From the NCBI GenBank assembly GCA_954871525.1, contig OX940864.1:21198001-21262000 (forward strand): 64,000 bases of DNA, in the 5' to 3' direction. Source of the DNA: Parietaria judaica (Eukaryota; Streptophyta; Magnoliopsida; Rosales; Urticaceae). Positions 22,936-35,399 of this stretch are shown here, in pieces; the stretch's first letter is position 1; each line of letters starts with the position of its first letter. The translations under genes were made by a program, and so were the position numbers. A model generated the notes under the pieces. The model saw only the letters and a program-made list of their open reading frames with translations. It did not search any database and had not been told where the DNA came from.

Positions 22936-25900
22936 TCATGAAACGTCAAAGCGGACAACAACACAAGTAATATTGTCCGAGCTGCCTCGTGAATAAGCTT
23001 CCTGTATAAGTTTTCTCGATGCTTCTTCTGTTTCTGTTATGTCCTGAACTAAAGCTACAGCATCCTGGAGTACAGTAACAAAGTCCATATATGAACAAAA
23101 AAATATATATTCGTAACATTGTTTTATATGTTATTGAGGCTATCTATTTGTCTTTTTGTTTATTTAGGTCAGTATTTATGTTTAGGGTTCGGTTCATTAT
23201 GTTAACAGCTTTGGACCCAGCCTATCAGGTAAAAATCTTTGGTCTATGCTTATGAGAAAGGTAGCCAATAATCATTCACACATCAACTAATTCTCTCTTG
23301 AATAAAGAGAGATTAGGCTCCGTGAAAAACAGTAACGGTGTTGCTCCTGTTACGAGATCGAGGTCTTGAGTGATACCAATTTTCCATAAGTTACATCCTT
23401 ACAAACTGATAGTACCAAAATGGTCGTTTGAATATGTAGATAATTTTCAATGACGAAAAAAAATAATAATAAAATAAATAAAAAACTTATTAAATAAAAG
23501 CACACACCTTATTTGATATCACGTTCCAGAGTCCATCACTTGCAATGATCATAAAATCGACGCCATCAATTTCTTCTTCCTAAACATAAGCACATTTTAG
23601 TAGAGAATCATGGAAAAATGGTAAGCGAATAACGTGTTGAGGAAGTCAGCTTATAGTTTCCAGGAACCTGTATTTCAGGTTCAGCAATGACATATGGCTT
23701 AAGAAATCTATCTCCGAATGCACGAGATACAGCCAGTACCCCTCCAACCCGCCATGTTCCTAAGGAAGTTTTGGGATCATAGTAGAAGTTTAGCATAAGT
23801 TTTCGTGTACAATTTGGTACTGATAGGATCCTGGATAGAAATCCAAGATAAACAAAACACTTTATCGTTATACAAAACACTGATTTTAAGTCGAGAGTTA
23901 GATCCGGAAAAGTACGATGTTCAATAGAAAATTCCAATAATCAAACATGACGGCGAACCCTAACGATCAATGCCTTACAATTCATGAAGGCATTAACCCA
24001 ATGGGTTTAGACCTTCAGATAATCTTCACTGACCCTAAACCTAAAACCCCCTAATGAAAGGGTATACAATTAATGCAAAATAATATGGGTCTAACAATGG
24101 GTTCAAAAGAACTTAGCTTACCCAAAGTTATATCAAGATAGATTAACTAAGTGGTAATTATCAGCCATTCCCAGAACTTGTCATGTTGTTGCAGTCTCCA
24201 ATATATAATATATAGATTTATATATATCTTTTTTTATTGCAAGTTCTCTCCTGAACTTCTTAACAACAATTATTTTTCCCGATCATTAAAAGATCAACCG
24301 TTTCATCAAAGTTTAAGCCACATACAATTCGCACCATAGTGTTTAGAAACGAAATCATCATAAATTTCCTAGCACGTGCATTGCATATGACATAAAATTC
24401 ATGAAAACCGTCTATTTTCTGGTCATGGATCAGAGGGAAATTGCAAAAAAAGGTTCAAAGAGGAAACTGCTACAACATAAAACACGATAAGTTCAGGAAG
24501 CACAGCTTGCAGCTACTTATAATCAAAATAACCAAAATATAGAAAACCCACAATATTATGAAAGAGAACAACAAAACGACATTGAGTACATAACCGAAGA
24601 TGAAAAAGCGGCTTGCCTGCCCAGATGATGAATCCCCCAGCCTGTTCAATCCTCTTACGCTCATCATCTCTGTCGGGCTTGTGATCATTTGATAAGGGGA
24701 TAGCTAAGCAATTAAACACAATAATGTAAATACACAGGTTTAAACACAGTAGAAAAACACCATATAGAGGGGGAAAAAAAGTCTCGAACGGTATTATATC
24801 ACATCTCTAAAGGTATTAAGACTAATCATTTCTAAGAGTGTGTGGCATTGAAACTACTAGAAAGCATTTCTTTTATCGTATATGGCAACAAAAGACTACG
24901 AAAGAACCAATTTTTACTTTATTTTTACCGAATCACGTTTCACAAAATCAACAGAACAGATTCCTCTCATTACGTACAGTTTTATGTTTCCACTGTTAGC
25001 TTATTTTCTTTGTCACCATAAATCTCTGAAAACTAAATGACATTTAACTAGTAGAAACGACATGAAAAATGGCAAACACCTGAACCAGCTCTCGAAGCAA
25101 CGACCCTCGAATCTCCCACATTTGCAACAAACAGTCTATCACCCAACAGTAACGCAGTCGTAGCGGTCGAGCCCGCTTCTTTCTGGTGAGCCTTCTCTTC
25201 GATGAGATAATCAGCATCGGTCTGCTTGAATACTTCAACTGTGCGGAAATGCAATCGAAAGTCAAACACGAAAAACAACTTCGTAACAAAGTTAAACATG
25301 ATAGAACATTTCCTTGATTCGTACCAATGGCTGTCTTCGTATCTTTAATGAAATCCGGGTGATTACTTAGATTCTTAAAGAGGTTGTTCTTCAGGTATTC
25401 CGCAGTTCTCGATCCTCCATGACCTAATAACAGAGCAAGGAGAAATTGAGAATTGCCCGAGATTTTCGCTGCGTAAGAGAAGCATGAGAACCGTACCATC
25501 GAAAACTCCGAAAAACGCGACCATCTGACCGTCAATTTCCGAAGTACTGGTCTCGAAAAAATCCTCCATCGAAGATCTCTTGCCTTTGAAACTGGAAAAC
25601 CCGTAGCTGAACCTCGCGCCTCGCTCCCCTGTGAGGAAACTGAACCCAGAAAAACGAAGTTCGCTTCAAATTGAATTAGTGAAAAACGAAGCAGAAACAC
25701 TCCGTCGAGTTCCAATACATTTCCATGCATCGAATCAGAGGTTCCAGAAACCTTCTGATTCCTCTCATCAGCCACACTCATTCTCATACGAACGAGAATC
25801 ACACACACACACACACACAAATAAAAGGCAAACACTTGATAATCATCGGATTCGAGAACCAGAAATCGCAATACCAAAATCAAACCAAAGACATCGAATT

Positions 25901-26093
25901 GCATGATGAATGGAGAAGATAACCTGAATCCGCCACCACTCTGGAGAGCATCAGGATCTCTGCACGGCATTACGATGTCGTACATCGGCTGGACTTGCGT
26001 CTGAGCAGAGCCTTCGCCGGTGGGTTCCTCCGGCGCCGGCGTCTGTGTAGTGACGGTGCTATCAGACTCGTCTTCTACGATTGCCGTGTTCAT
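22936..26093 (-). CDS. Protein phosphatase 2C (metal-dependent Ser/Thr phosphatase)
   Basis: A plant PP2C of the small single-domain class (similar to Arabidopsis At5g53140/At1g43900), removing phosphate from Ser/Thr with Mg/Mn. Minus-strand exons: 26093-25924, 25639-25497, 25423-25325, 25238-25080, 24703-24617, 23759-23668, 23579-23508, 23064-22936; frame closed, 316 residues. Conserved blocks in order: [40 protein letters not shown] plus [63 protein letters not shown]. The metal-binding acidic residues of MED, DGHGG, DGLW and SDN are present. The exon 2 acceptor at 25641-25640 was chosen because the nearer AG (25630-25629) breaks the frame. Intron 5 must use a GC donor (24616-24615). Intron 1 contains a (CA)n run at about 25801-25819. 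The first 55 residues are acidic and Pro/Thr-rich, without a clear targeting signal. The specific pathway cannot be told from sequence. Confidence 0.93.
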
Positions 26094-26639
26094 TTTTGTT
26101 TCTTACTCCTTGATTTTTTGCCCCTTTTAACTATACAACATATATACATACACACCATATATATGTGTGTGAAGCTGAAGATGATGATGAATTTTGAGCG
26201 TTAGACGGTTTTGGTTTGAAAGTCACCGAAAGCCAAAATTTACCAAAATATCACCGACCGGACAGACCATGTGATGTGGTTGTGGTGTACATTTTGGCCA
26301 TTTCTGTTTCCCTTCCTTGTTTTGCTGCTTTACTAGAGCCGAGATCGGGAATCGGGATTTTAACTTTTTCTCGGGCCGGTCATGGCTAAACAGGCTCCTA
26401 AAACCCGTCACGGTCCTAAAACATTTTTATGATTTTTTTTTTATATTAATATATTTTTTGTAATTAAAGATGGAAGCTCGAAATCTCGCTAAGTAAACTC
26501 CAATCCCAACTATGTTGGCACCCAACAAACACAAAGAAAGAACCGATGTTCGAAATAAAATAAATAGAAATATCAAAGATTACACACCAAATCAAAAAGA
26601 GAGTAGAACTATCTAAACCTAAAGTTCTCTGTCTAACAA
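26094..26639. other. 5' flank of PP2C
   Basis: Probable PP2C promoter and leader, read leftward, with a short TA/TG-rich stretch near 26140-26170. No further gene seen. Confidence 0.4.
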
Positions 26640-26902
26640 ATGTCATCGTTTAAAAAAGACGAAGTAAAATCCGGGTGTATAAGCCACCAATGATGACCCA
26701 AATTTTGAACACAAAAACTAGTTAATGCATCAGGTATTGCTACTCTATTTCCTTCCCGAAAGATATGAGACACTCTAAAGTTGATGACCTCCACAAAACG
26801 GATGCATTTGGACCAGCGAGCCCGTAACCACCAAGGAACCGAATTCGATTTTTTCTGAAAAAGTTTTAAAGCTTGAAAACTGTTAACAGAACGATGGTCC
26901 AA
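26600..26902 (-). pseudogene. 3' end fragment of a LINE (RNase H region)
   Basis: The minus-strand frame contains VPWWLRARWSKC, FRVSHIFREGNRVA and HPDFTSSF, a pattern of the RNase H domain at the end of plant LINE polyproteins. Only the last third of the domain is present. A related but shorter fragment lies in a RABC2 intron at 31480-31690; both share the sequence just after the stop. No target duplication was identified. Confidence 0.75.
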
Positions 26903-27165
26903 TTTTATAGGTATGCCAATGAAGTTCTTGCAAAAAAATCGCTAAATCGATTGAACAGATCAAGATATACGATTATTAATGGGTATCGTATACTAATAGA
27001 ATTTTCTAAACCAAGGTTTTAAAGCTTGAAAACTGACAATAGAACAGTGGTCTAATTTTACAAGTATACCAATGAAGAATTTGTAAAAAAATCGCTAACC
27101 GATTGAGCAGATTAAGATATACGATTATTGATGGGTATTCTATATAATTTTCGTAAAGTAATAGT
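26867..27165. repeat. Tandem duplication, unit about 150 bp
   Basis: The block beginning aaagcttgaaaactg at 26867 recurs at about 27017, followed in both by gtataccaatgaag-like, aaaaaaatcgcta and agatatacgattatt sequences. The first copy overlaps the LINE fragment, so part of the LINE end was duplicated with flanking DNA. Confidence 0.8.
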
Positions 27166-28217
27166 ATTTAAAAATATATATTACAAATATTAATATTTTA
27201 TAATGAATTTAATTTGAAATTTCTTCCAATTTCACTTAAAATGTTGATTTATTTTTACTATAGAAAATAAGAAAAGTAAAATAAAATAAAATAAAAATAG
27301 GCGATGCCAGATGTCCGTAGCCGGATAAAACCGGGCTGTAGTGATAACCCACCGGAACCAGGTTGGTTCTAATACCTGATATACGCATGTCAAGTGTGAC
27401 TAAATGACGTTTTTAGTAGAAAGTGAATTGGAAAGTAATCAAAATGTAAGCAGTTTTAAAGTAATCTTGTTATGCGTTTAAACTATTAAAGTAGTATATT
27501 ATCTTTTGAATACAGTATTTTTTATGATAACCACTACTTTAACTTTTAGAATCAAATACCTACTTACTTTTAGAGTAATTAACAATAAAAATTAACATTA
27601 ATTTTTTTTAAAAAATTAAGCTATAATCTATATTACCGTTAAAATTTAGTTTATTCGCATTTAACCACATGGATAAAATATCGTGCGAAATTGTTTCTTA
27701 AACGAAAGAGAGCGAGAAAATAATGTAAAATGTGCAATTTTACGTTATCTCATAAGATTTTAGATGTTAAGTTAATGTAAAAGCTGCAAAAATGTAGACA
27801 TTAAATTGGCGTTATACAAGGTTTAACTTAAGAATGTTCATCATAATTAATTGATATTACCTACGATATGCATTTTCCTTTTAGTAGTTTATATGTGGTA
27901 ACTCTAAAACTAAAATTAAACTCATTTATATGTCACTTCCACTTAGTCAAAATTATAACCTACACAGACGTCGTGCCTTAGAAGGTACGGAGATTACCAA
28001 TCATAATCCCGTGAGCCAAAAAGAAAAGATTGGCGTTCCCTAACTTAGTCCAGTGATAATTGTCATGGTAGCCTCCAAATTAAAATCGAGGTATCAAATT
28101 CCGTATAATGCAAATGCATGATCCCTATACATCATACATGTGGAGGTTTATCATGTTAAATATTATGTTCCTTTTTAAGTATGTACTAAAAATATATGAT
28201 GTAATCTTAGTTATAAG
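27166..28217. other. AT-rich intergenic DNA
   Basis: No gene or element recognised. A GC-richer patch near 27300-27370 has no long open frame. Confidence 0.4.
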
Positions 28218-28903
28218 CAGAGCCGGCCCTAGGCATAGGCAGACTAGGCCCGTGCCTGGGCCTGCCCCACAAAAACGGTTATAATAAGATTAGTTGAAAG
28301 GGCCTCAAAATTTTAATAAATACTTATATTATATTAAGTTAGTGCAGTGAAAGACTACTCTTTTTCGTGCACGAGCTCCCGTGTTCGAGTCATGCTATAC
28401 TCTTTTTTTTTTTTTTTTTTTTTTCATCTAGCAATTAAAAGTAGCAACTAGAGAGATAGATACTTCTTTCCACCCATACAAAATATATAAACTTTTTTTT
28501 TTCTCTTTCAAAATGAAATATTTTTTTTTATAAAATGCTGATAATTTGACATGCTTTTTCTTTCTATCTAAAACAAGATACATCCTTTTGATAATTGATT
28601 AATTATTCATAACAATGTGATTAAAAAATAAATTTTATTATTGTTAATATTTTTTTAAATGTTCTATTATAACTTTTTTTTTTCTTTTACTGTATATTTG
28701 TTTCCCAGTTCGCCAACATATAATTTTTGAATGTTTTCTACTTCAATAAGAATTGAATATTTCAGTACCGCATTGTTTGTGTGTGAATTCGATGGCAATG
28801 GTGATTCTATAACTAAATGTAAAAGTAAACTATCAATATTCACTAATTAGGGGTCTCATGAAAATAAATCGCCTAGGGGGCCCAATACTCAGGGCCAGCC
28901 CTA
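28218..28903. mobile_element. Non-autonomous hAT element with GGCCGGCC-type ends
   Basis: The flanks gttataag (28210-28217) and gtcataag (28904-28911) match at 7 of 8 bases, the hAT duplication size. The ends are cagagccggccctag and, as reverse complement, tagggctggccctga. The interior is AT-rich and non-coding, with a long T run at about 28402-28423. The last 155 bp are almost the same as the fragment at 41425-41579. Confidence 0.85.
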
Positions 28904-28911
28904 GTCATAAG

Positions 28912-29383
28912 TGTCGTACGATATAGCCACCTACGAAAATATCAATAACATTAGCCTATGATAGCCCGTCGAAAGGACGTATTACATAATCCCATTTACC
29001 AGGAAGATAAGAAGTCGATGTAAAAGTTGACAATTTATAGGACAATTTTTCGTACACGTACAGAGGATAAATACTAATTTTTCCCTTCACAAAACCTCTG
29101 CTAAAACAAAAGATAACGATCCATCTATTTAATATTTTAGCATTAAACCATAATATCATTTATTGGTATAGTTCCCTATTTTCACTCCTTTTTCATTTGA
29201 GTGAATCAGCTAATAACTCAAAGCTATACAATGTTTATCACCTCAGATCAATGGAAATAAGTGAAAGGCAATTCTCTATGAAACTGAAACATTACACTAA
29301 TTTGGTGATATATTGTCTGATTATTGTAGATGGGGACACTTGCTTGAAAAGTCAAACGGAACATTTTGAGAAGCCAACAAAAT
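28912..29383. other. 3' flank of RABC2
   Basis: Likely contains the RABC2 3' UTR near 29300-29383. No other feature recognised. Confidence 0.4.
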
Positions 29384-32018
29384 TCACGAGCAACACCCAG
29401 TTGTTGATGCAGAAGATTGAGCCGGTTTCTCTTTGAAAATGTTCTTCTTCACTCCGGCAGACCCCTCCGCCACGAGGCTCGGTGTTTCCAGAATCTATCG
29501 GACCAAACATTAATAGGCCAAACTTTTATAAGCTTTTACTAATTTTTGAACTATTTATTTTTTTACAATATCAAACTCTGTTTTCATACTATAGAGTGGA
29601 TAAAGTACCATTTTTCGCGAATACATTACAAATATAATGCAATGTATTTGTACAGTACTAAATTATGTAGCAATGGACAATAATGCCCCCCTAGATTTCG
29701 CATGTAAGATGGAATTTACCCCCTAAACATTGCCACTGTATTTTCAAAAAGTAGCACATTATCCGTAACAAATATCCTTACTTGTGTACAGAACGACTTG
29801 TTTGAAAGTATTTTTTAATCAAATTTATTACTAGTCTCCATTTTTCTAGTGTTTCATCTAAATAGTGTACGAACTATTATTAAATAAAAGTAAGCTATCT
29901 AGTTATGATTAACGTTTATGCACAATAACGTACCTTTAACACAAGCTCCTCGAAGCATTGCTCGACATTCACTCTCGTCTTTGCACTACATTCCAAGAAA
30001 AGACATCCGTATTCCCTTGCGAAGTCGATTCCCTCTTTCTTGCTAACAACCCGTTCGTTTTCCTTGGGACACAAGAAATCTAGCATTAGCTCCAATCACT
30101 TAAAATTATAATGGAAGATCAATTTTCACATACCCTATCAACTTTGTTGCCTACAAGCATCTTGATGCAATCTTGATTTGTCGAGTAAAGATCAATCTCC
30201 TTGGCCCATATATCAGAGAGATTGGTAAATGTTTCCCGTCGTGTTACATCATAGACTGCATAGTAAAGAATGGAAAAACGGAACACGGTTATTTTTTAAA
30301 ATACAGAAAATCTAAGAAAGCTGGATAAGAAATAAATACTTGCTACCGAAGTTCTAAAGAAAATTCAGGGTAAAGTTGTAGACTTTTGAACGCAAAGCTA
30401 CTTGGCAATTGTTGGTAGATATGAGGAAGTTCTACATTTGTGACAGAAACTTCAAGCAATGATAAGTTACTTTCGGTAATTAGTGAGACGACCTTGATGC
30501 AACTCGATAGAGAATGCACGAATCATTGCAAAAGGAATATGAACAGTAGTTGGTTGGACTAATTTATCAGCCAAAAATCTAAAATCTTCTTGTTACAGAT
30601 CCTAAATACAATAAGACTTAGCATACACGGATTCGTAACACCATGACTGAGCTTAGGCCCAAACCGACCAGCCAGTCCATGAGGGGTGGCCGAGTAGACC
30701 TAGGTGCCAACTTAGGAATTTTTATGCTTTATTGGGCTAATTAAGTTAAATTCATGTAGTTATGGTAATTTTAATCTAGTATTCAACCTTGCCATCATGA
30801 GTCCCGTTATGGGATCAAGACCTAAAGACTTACACTTAAGGAATTTGAAAAGGTGTTAAAAAATTATAGGAAAAATATGCCGTACTTCCAAAATAGACAA
30901 ATCCCGCAACAAAAGAATAGAATCGGTAAAGATGGCGGTTATCCTGGAAATAATATGATGGAAACTGACAATTAGTTTGGACAAAAGGTAGCTTTTGGTT
31001 GTTTTTTATTCACGAAATGATCAGATACAAGAAGCTTACAGATAAACCAAAGGCTATTATTGACAGCATTACACAGCCTCCAGAATAACGAATCAGCATA
31101 TAGTAAATGAGATAAGATAAAGCGTACCCATGATAACGCCTTGAGCGCCTCGGTAATATGAACTCGTAAGCGTTCTGAATCTTTCTTGTCCAGCTACTCC
31201 ACCGGAAAAGCAAAGAAGAAGAAAAAAGAAACTCCCATCAAATTCAAAAAGCTTTCAAAAAGAAAAATACTAACCATAGACGCTATGAGATTAAATCAAC
31301 CGAAAAAACAAAAACGAAGTGAAGAGAAATCGACACAGGACTTTTCACGGGAAGAATTGAGGAAGTGTTATAATATAGGAGAGAGAAGAGATGCTAAAAT
31401 AAATGACAGCTAAGTTTAATCCGGATGAACCCAAAGAACCCAAATCCCTAACGATAAAAAACGGCACGCGAACCGAGAGAAAAGAGAACTAGCTAAACTT
31501 AAAATTCTATCTCAAACACACATCATTGTTTGCAAAACACAAAGTAAAATCCGGATGCAGAGACCACCGAACACGAAAACTAGCTAAGCGCGTCCGCCAC
31601 CTTGTTCCCTTCTCGATCGGATATATATATAACATACTCCCACAAAACAAATGCATTGTTCTCAAACAACTGAAGATCTCATTGGTCTCTAACAGTACAT
31701 TTTGAAGGAGAAGTTACCTGTGTCCCATATGGCAAGCTTCAGTTTCTTCCCCTGCACGTTGACATGCTTTATCTTAAAATCCACACCTAAAAACACCATT
31801 CCAAACGCTCATCTCAGTCTCAGAGAAGCGAATACTTTAACAAACAATGTCCGAAAAACCAAGGAGAAATGGTGATCTGACTGACCGATTGTGGGAGAGA
31901 GTTCTTCGAAGGTTTCAGAAGTGAAGCTTAGAAGAAAAGTGCTCTTTCCGACGCCTGAATCTCCGATAAGCAAGAGCTTGAACAGGTAGTCGAATTCTGG
32001 TTGACTCGAAGACTCCAT
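29384..32018 (-). CDS. RABC2: RABC2/Rab18-type small GTPase
   Basis: A small GTPase of the plant RABC (Rab18) group, a membrane-traffic switch anchored by C-terminal prenyl groups. Minus-strand exons: 32018-31886, 31786-31718, 31193-31128, 30255-30134, 30062-29934, 29494-29384; all GT-AG, frame closed, 209 residues, the normal length. G boxes: P-loop GDSGVGKS, switch I SPTIGVDFKI, WDTAGQERF, VGNKVD, and ECSAKTR (SAK). The effector segment [12 protein letters not shown] is typical of RABC2. The C-terminus is GCCS, a double-cysteine prenylation signal of the kind seen in RABC proteins. Intron 2 (31194-31717) contains a LINE fragment and low-complexity sequence. No lesion seen. Confidence 0.95.
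31480..31690 (-). pseudogene. LINE 3' fragment inside RABC2 intron 2
   Basis: On the minus strand, a piece with [11 protein letters not shown] followed by a stop and, in another frame, HPDFT resembles the RNase H end of the LINE at 26600-26902. It is in the same orientation as RABC2 but lies wholly in the intron. Confidence 0.6.
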
Positions 32019-32660
32019 TACAACTTCTGAAACTCCGAATTCTGGAGAAGCTTCAAAAATCTCTAGATCTCAATCACCCAAATTACATACATATATCTAT
32101 ATATATATATATATATTGATAAGAGAAGAATATGGAAATTGCAGAGAGAGCTGGAAAGTCCTGACTTCGAAGCTTCAAGTGGAAGAAAGAAGAGGTGCTC
32201 TGTAAGCGGGATTTATCCAGTGCTCGCAGTCTCACGGTCTTATGTTACGGCCTACATCGAAGTCCGTACGATTGATAAGCAAGGTTCAGAACGACGACGT
32301 TTTGCTTAGAATTTAGTGGGCTGAACAATAGCTTTATTGGGCTGAGGATCATGGGCCTGTTTTGACAATCTAGATTAGATATGTTTATTGGGTATATTTT
32401 CCCAACCAACAATTTTTTTTTTCAAAATTCACAAAATCCAAACTTTTAGTACCTTTTTGGGATAATTTTTTTTTTCTTCAACATTTGCTCGAAAAGTTCC
32501 TTTTTTTTTTTTCATTTTTACATTGTTCTTACTGATAATCGTTTATAGAAAATCATACTGATAATCGATGGTAATCGATTAAAAGGGATAAAACGGCAAC
32601 GGTAACCACGAAAAAGTTACTGACAACATTCGGTAACAGAAATTTATAACCTTGATATGG
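32019..32660. other. 5' flank of RABC2
   Basis: Probable promoter and leader of RABC2, with a (TA)n run near 32094-32115. Beyond 32300 the DNA is AT-rich with no feature seen. Confidence 0.45.
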
Positions 32661-32666
32661 CCATAA

Positions 32667-33890
32667 ACTTGTTTTCTCCAAAACAAAAAATTTCTTTAAA
32701 AAGAAAAAACAATTTAACTAAACATGAACTTACTAGTGAACACGTGAATATACATGTAACTTTAAAACACGAAACACATATGCATACAAAGTTTACTCGC
32801 ATAAACATCTAATAAACATAAGAGCATCAAAATTCAGATGAAAAAGTTTTAAAATATTAACCTAAAATTTCAATCCAAAAGAAAAAGTTACAAATTATGG
32901 GCTTATACCTTAGAATTTGGCTATAAAAAAAAAATTTCATGAAAAAATATGTGAAGATTAAGTTGCCGATAGTAAATGCAACATGTATATTATTGCAAAT
33001 ATAGTAAAATTGTTTTTTATCCTACATGATATGTAATCGATACAGAATTAAGGGTACTTTAAATTAATTAATTAATATATTATTTTGGGACCTATATGAT
33101 ATCCGCAAAAGAGTCGTAATCCCTAGTTTAAATTTAAACCCAAAACCGCTCTCAAACACACACTATAAACCAACCAACACTCAAGGAGATCAAACATACA
33201 ATATTTAAGCACAACAATCGCATATGAAAGAATATGAACATCAAATTTGTTTTCTCAAAAACAAAAATATCTGAAAATACAATTTAACTAAACATGAATC
33301 TGTTATTGAACACCGTGAATATTTAACTTTAAAGCATGCAAAATATATGCATACAAAGTTTACATAGATAAAAATCCAATAAACACAAGAGCATCAAAAT
33401 CACGAAGAAAAAGTTTTAAATATTGACCTAAAATTTCAAACAAAACGAAAAAGTAACAAATAAGGTGGTTTATACAGTGAAATTTAGTTGTAAAAAGAGA
33501 TTCTCATGGAAATATATGTAAAGATTATGTTGCCGACACTAAATGCAACATGTATGCTACTAAAAGCATAATGACATTTTTTTTGTTCTACTCGGTTTAT
33601 AATCGTTACCGAATAAAGGGTACTATAAATTAATTAATACTTTTTTTGAGACCTGTATTATATCCGTAAAATAGTTGTAATATCTTGTGGCACTTAAATA
33701 GTTTAAGATTTAGAAATTTAAACCAAAAATAGCTCTCAAAACACACGAGAAACCACCTAAACACTCAACAAAATCAAACATACTTTTAAGAATATCAAAC
33801 ACATAATTAATAATTGCACCATATGAACATAAAACCAATTTTCAAAAAAAATTATGAAAAAAAATTTAACCAAAAATTAGCTTATTACTA
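32667..33890. repeat. Diverged tandem repeat, period about 575 bp
   Basis: The landmark acaatttaactaaacatgaa recurs at about 32709 and 33280, and a decayed copy lies at about 33858. Intervening sequence (aagttttaaa, cctaaaatttcaa, gttgccgata, atgcaacatgta, aagggtact) keeps the same order in the first two units. The AT-rich text resembles the interior of the CACTA-like element at 20640-20800. No coding potential. Confidence 0.75.
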
Positions 33891-34538
33891 ACAATTCTTT
33901 TGCTAATTCTGAAAGACTAATTCTTTTGCTAAAATAATCAATTAAATAGATTGTGTTAACTAACAAGTGTGTATTACTAGCAAACTCAATTAGAGTCACC
34001 TATTATAAGTAGCTCTTAATACGTATCACCGTGAGTTTATTTAGACTGATCTAATTAAGAGTTTTTTGCTTCGTTGGCAGAGACAAAAATTAAAAAAAAA
34101 AATGAGGCTTTTGCGATTCTCACCTGAGAAAACAAATATAAATAGAAACAAATACATAAGTTTTTTTTTTGAAGGCAAATACATAAGTGATCTGACTTAT
34201 ATATCATTTTGTTAGAAAAAAAAAAAAAAAAAACTCTCTCTCTCGAGTCTCTCGTTTTATTTTTATTTTTTATCCTTCACCCATAACCAAGGTTAGCTCT
34301 CTCTAAATCTTAATTGTGGATTAGTGTTTTGTATCCATGCATTGCAAAATTATTTAATTTTGTGAATGTGTTGTGTTTTGATTGCAATTTTGTGAGAATT
34401 AGTGTGATTTCGTTGATAAGTATGACGAAGTTCATATTTTGTGGTGGTTCAGTCGAATATATCGAGTTGAAGCTTGGTATTTTCGACTTGGATTCATGGC
34501 TCCGCCCTATTGGTCTTTCATCTTTAAGAAATAAAGTA
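33891..34538. other. Intergenic DNA
   Basis: No gene recognised. The end near 34495 (ttcatggctccgccc) resembles a hAT terminus like that at 18460, so a decayed hAT piece may lie here. The 87-codon frame at 34314 has no known domain. Confidence 0.35.
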
Positions 34539-35399
34539 CAGTCGAATCTCGATAAGTTAATAACTTCGATTAAATAATAATTTTGTCTGGTCACGACTCG
34601 AGCCTAACTAGCTAAATTTACAAGATAATAAGATTTTTTAGAAGTATATAGTCCCAAGTGATATATAAATTAATAACTCAATATGTAAATAATAATGTTT
34701 CATAACAAATTATGAAGTCGCGCTATAAATAAAATATAACACAACATTAATAGTTATGAAATCATCTTAAATAAATACAAATTACACTAATTAACTAATC
34801 ATGTAGTATTTTTAAAAAATGAATATGAAGTTATTTGATTATTCTTAAAATTGATGTATGTATCAACTTCAACTCTAAGCTTCAGCATAACATTAAGAAA
34901 GTCCGATGTTATATTTTTCGTGATGTAACAAAAAAGTATTAAAGTGATTGTTACTATAATTGCATCATAGTATAAAACAATATCTAATTTAGTAATATTG
35001 TATTCAGACTATGTTTTATAATTAGAGATATAATATGCTTGACACGTTACATATAAATTAATAATTCAATAATATAATAAATAATGGTGGTCCCAACATT
35101 ATTAATTTATAGAGGTTTTACGGCAATTCAATATTTTTTGTTGTTGAAAAAATTACAATAAACGTCAATAATAGTAGGCGGGTATTTTGGTCGTATTTTA
35201 CAATTATATTTATCATTTTGGATTTAGAATTTTAAATAATAATAATAATAATCATATATTTCAAAATAACATAGTAATCATTAAATTAATATTAAAGTCT
35301 CTATAAATTAATATTATTGGGACCAAAGAATTTTACTATTTATCGCGATTATTAATTTATCAAGGAAAAATTTAGTCCTCTTAGTTAAAAACAGGACTG
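34539..35399. mobile_element. pogo/Emigrant-like MITE cluster, TA-flanked
   Basis: The left end is TA|CAGTCGAATCTCGATAAG, and the right end on the other strand is TA|CAGTCCTG, as in TA-targeting pogo/Tc1-mariner elements. Internal motifs such as taaattaataa and, at 35100-35125, attaatttatagaggttttac in reverse match the known Emigrant terminal pattern. More than one copy may be nested. No transposase. Confidence 0.55.

Noticed and set aside
25044..26093. A single 349-codon frame covering the PP2C 5' part
   Set aside because: It reads through introns; the phosphatase blocks lie in other frames and require splicing.
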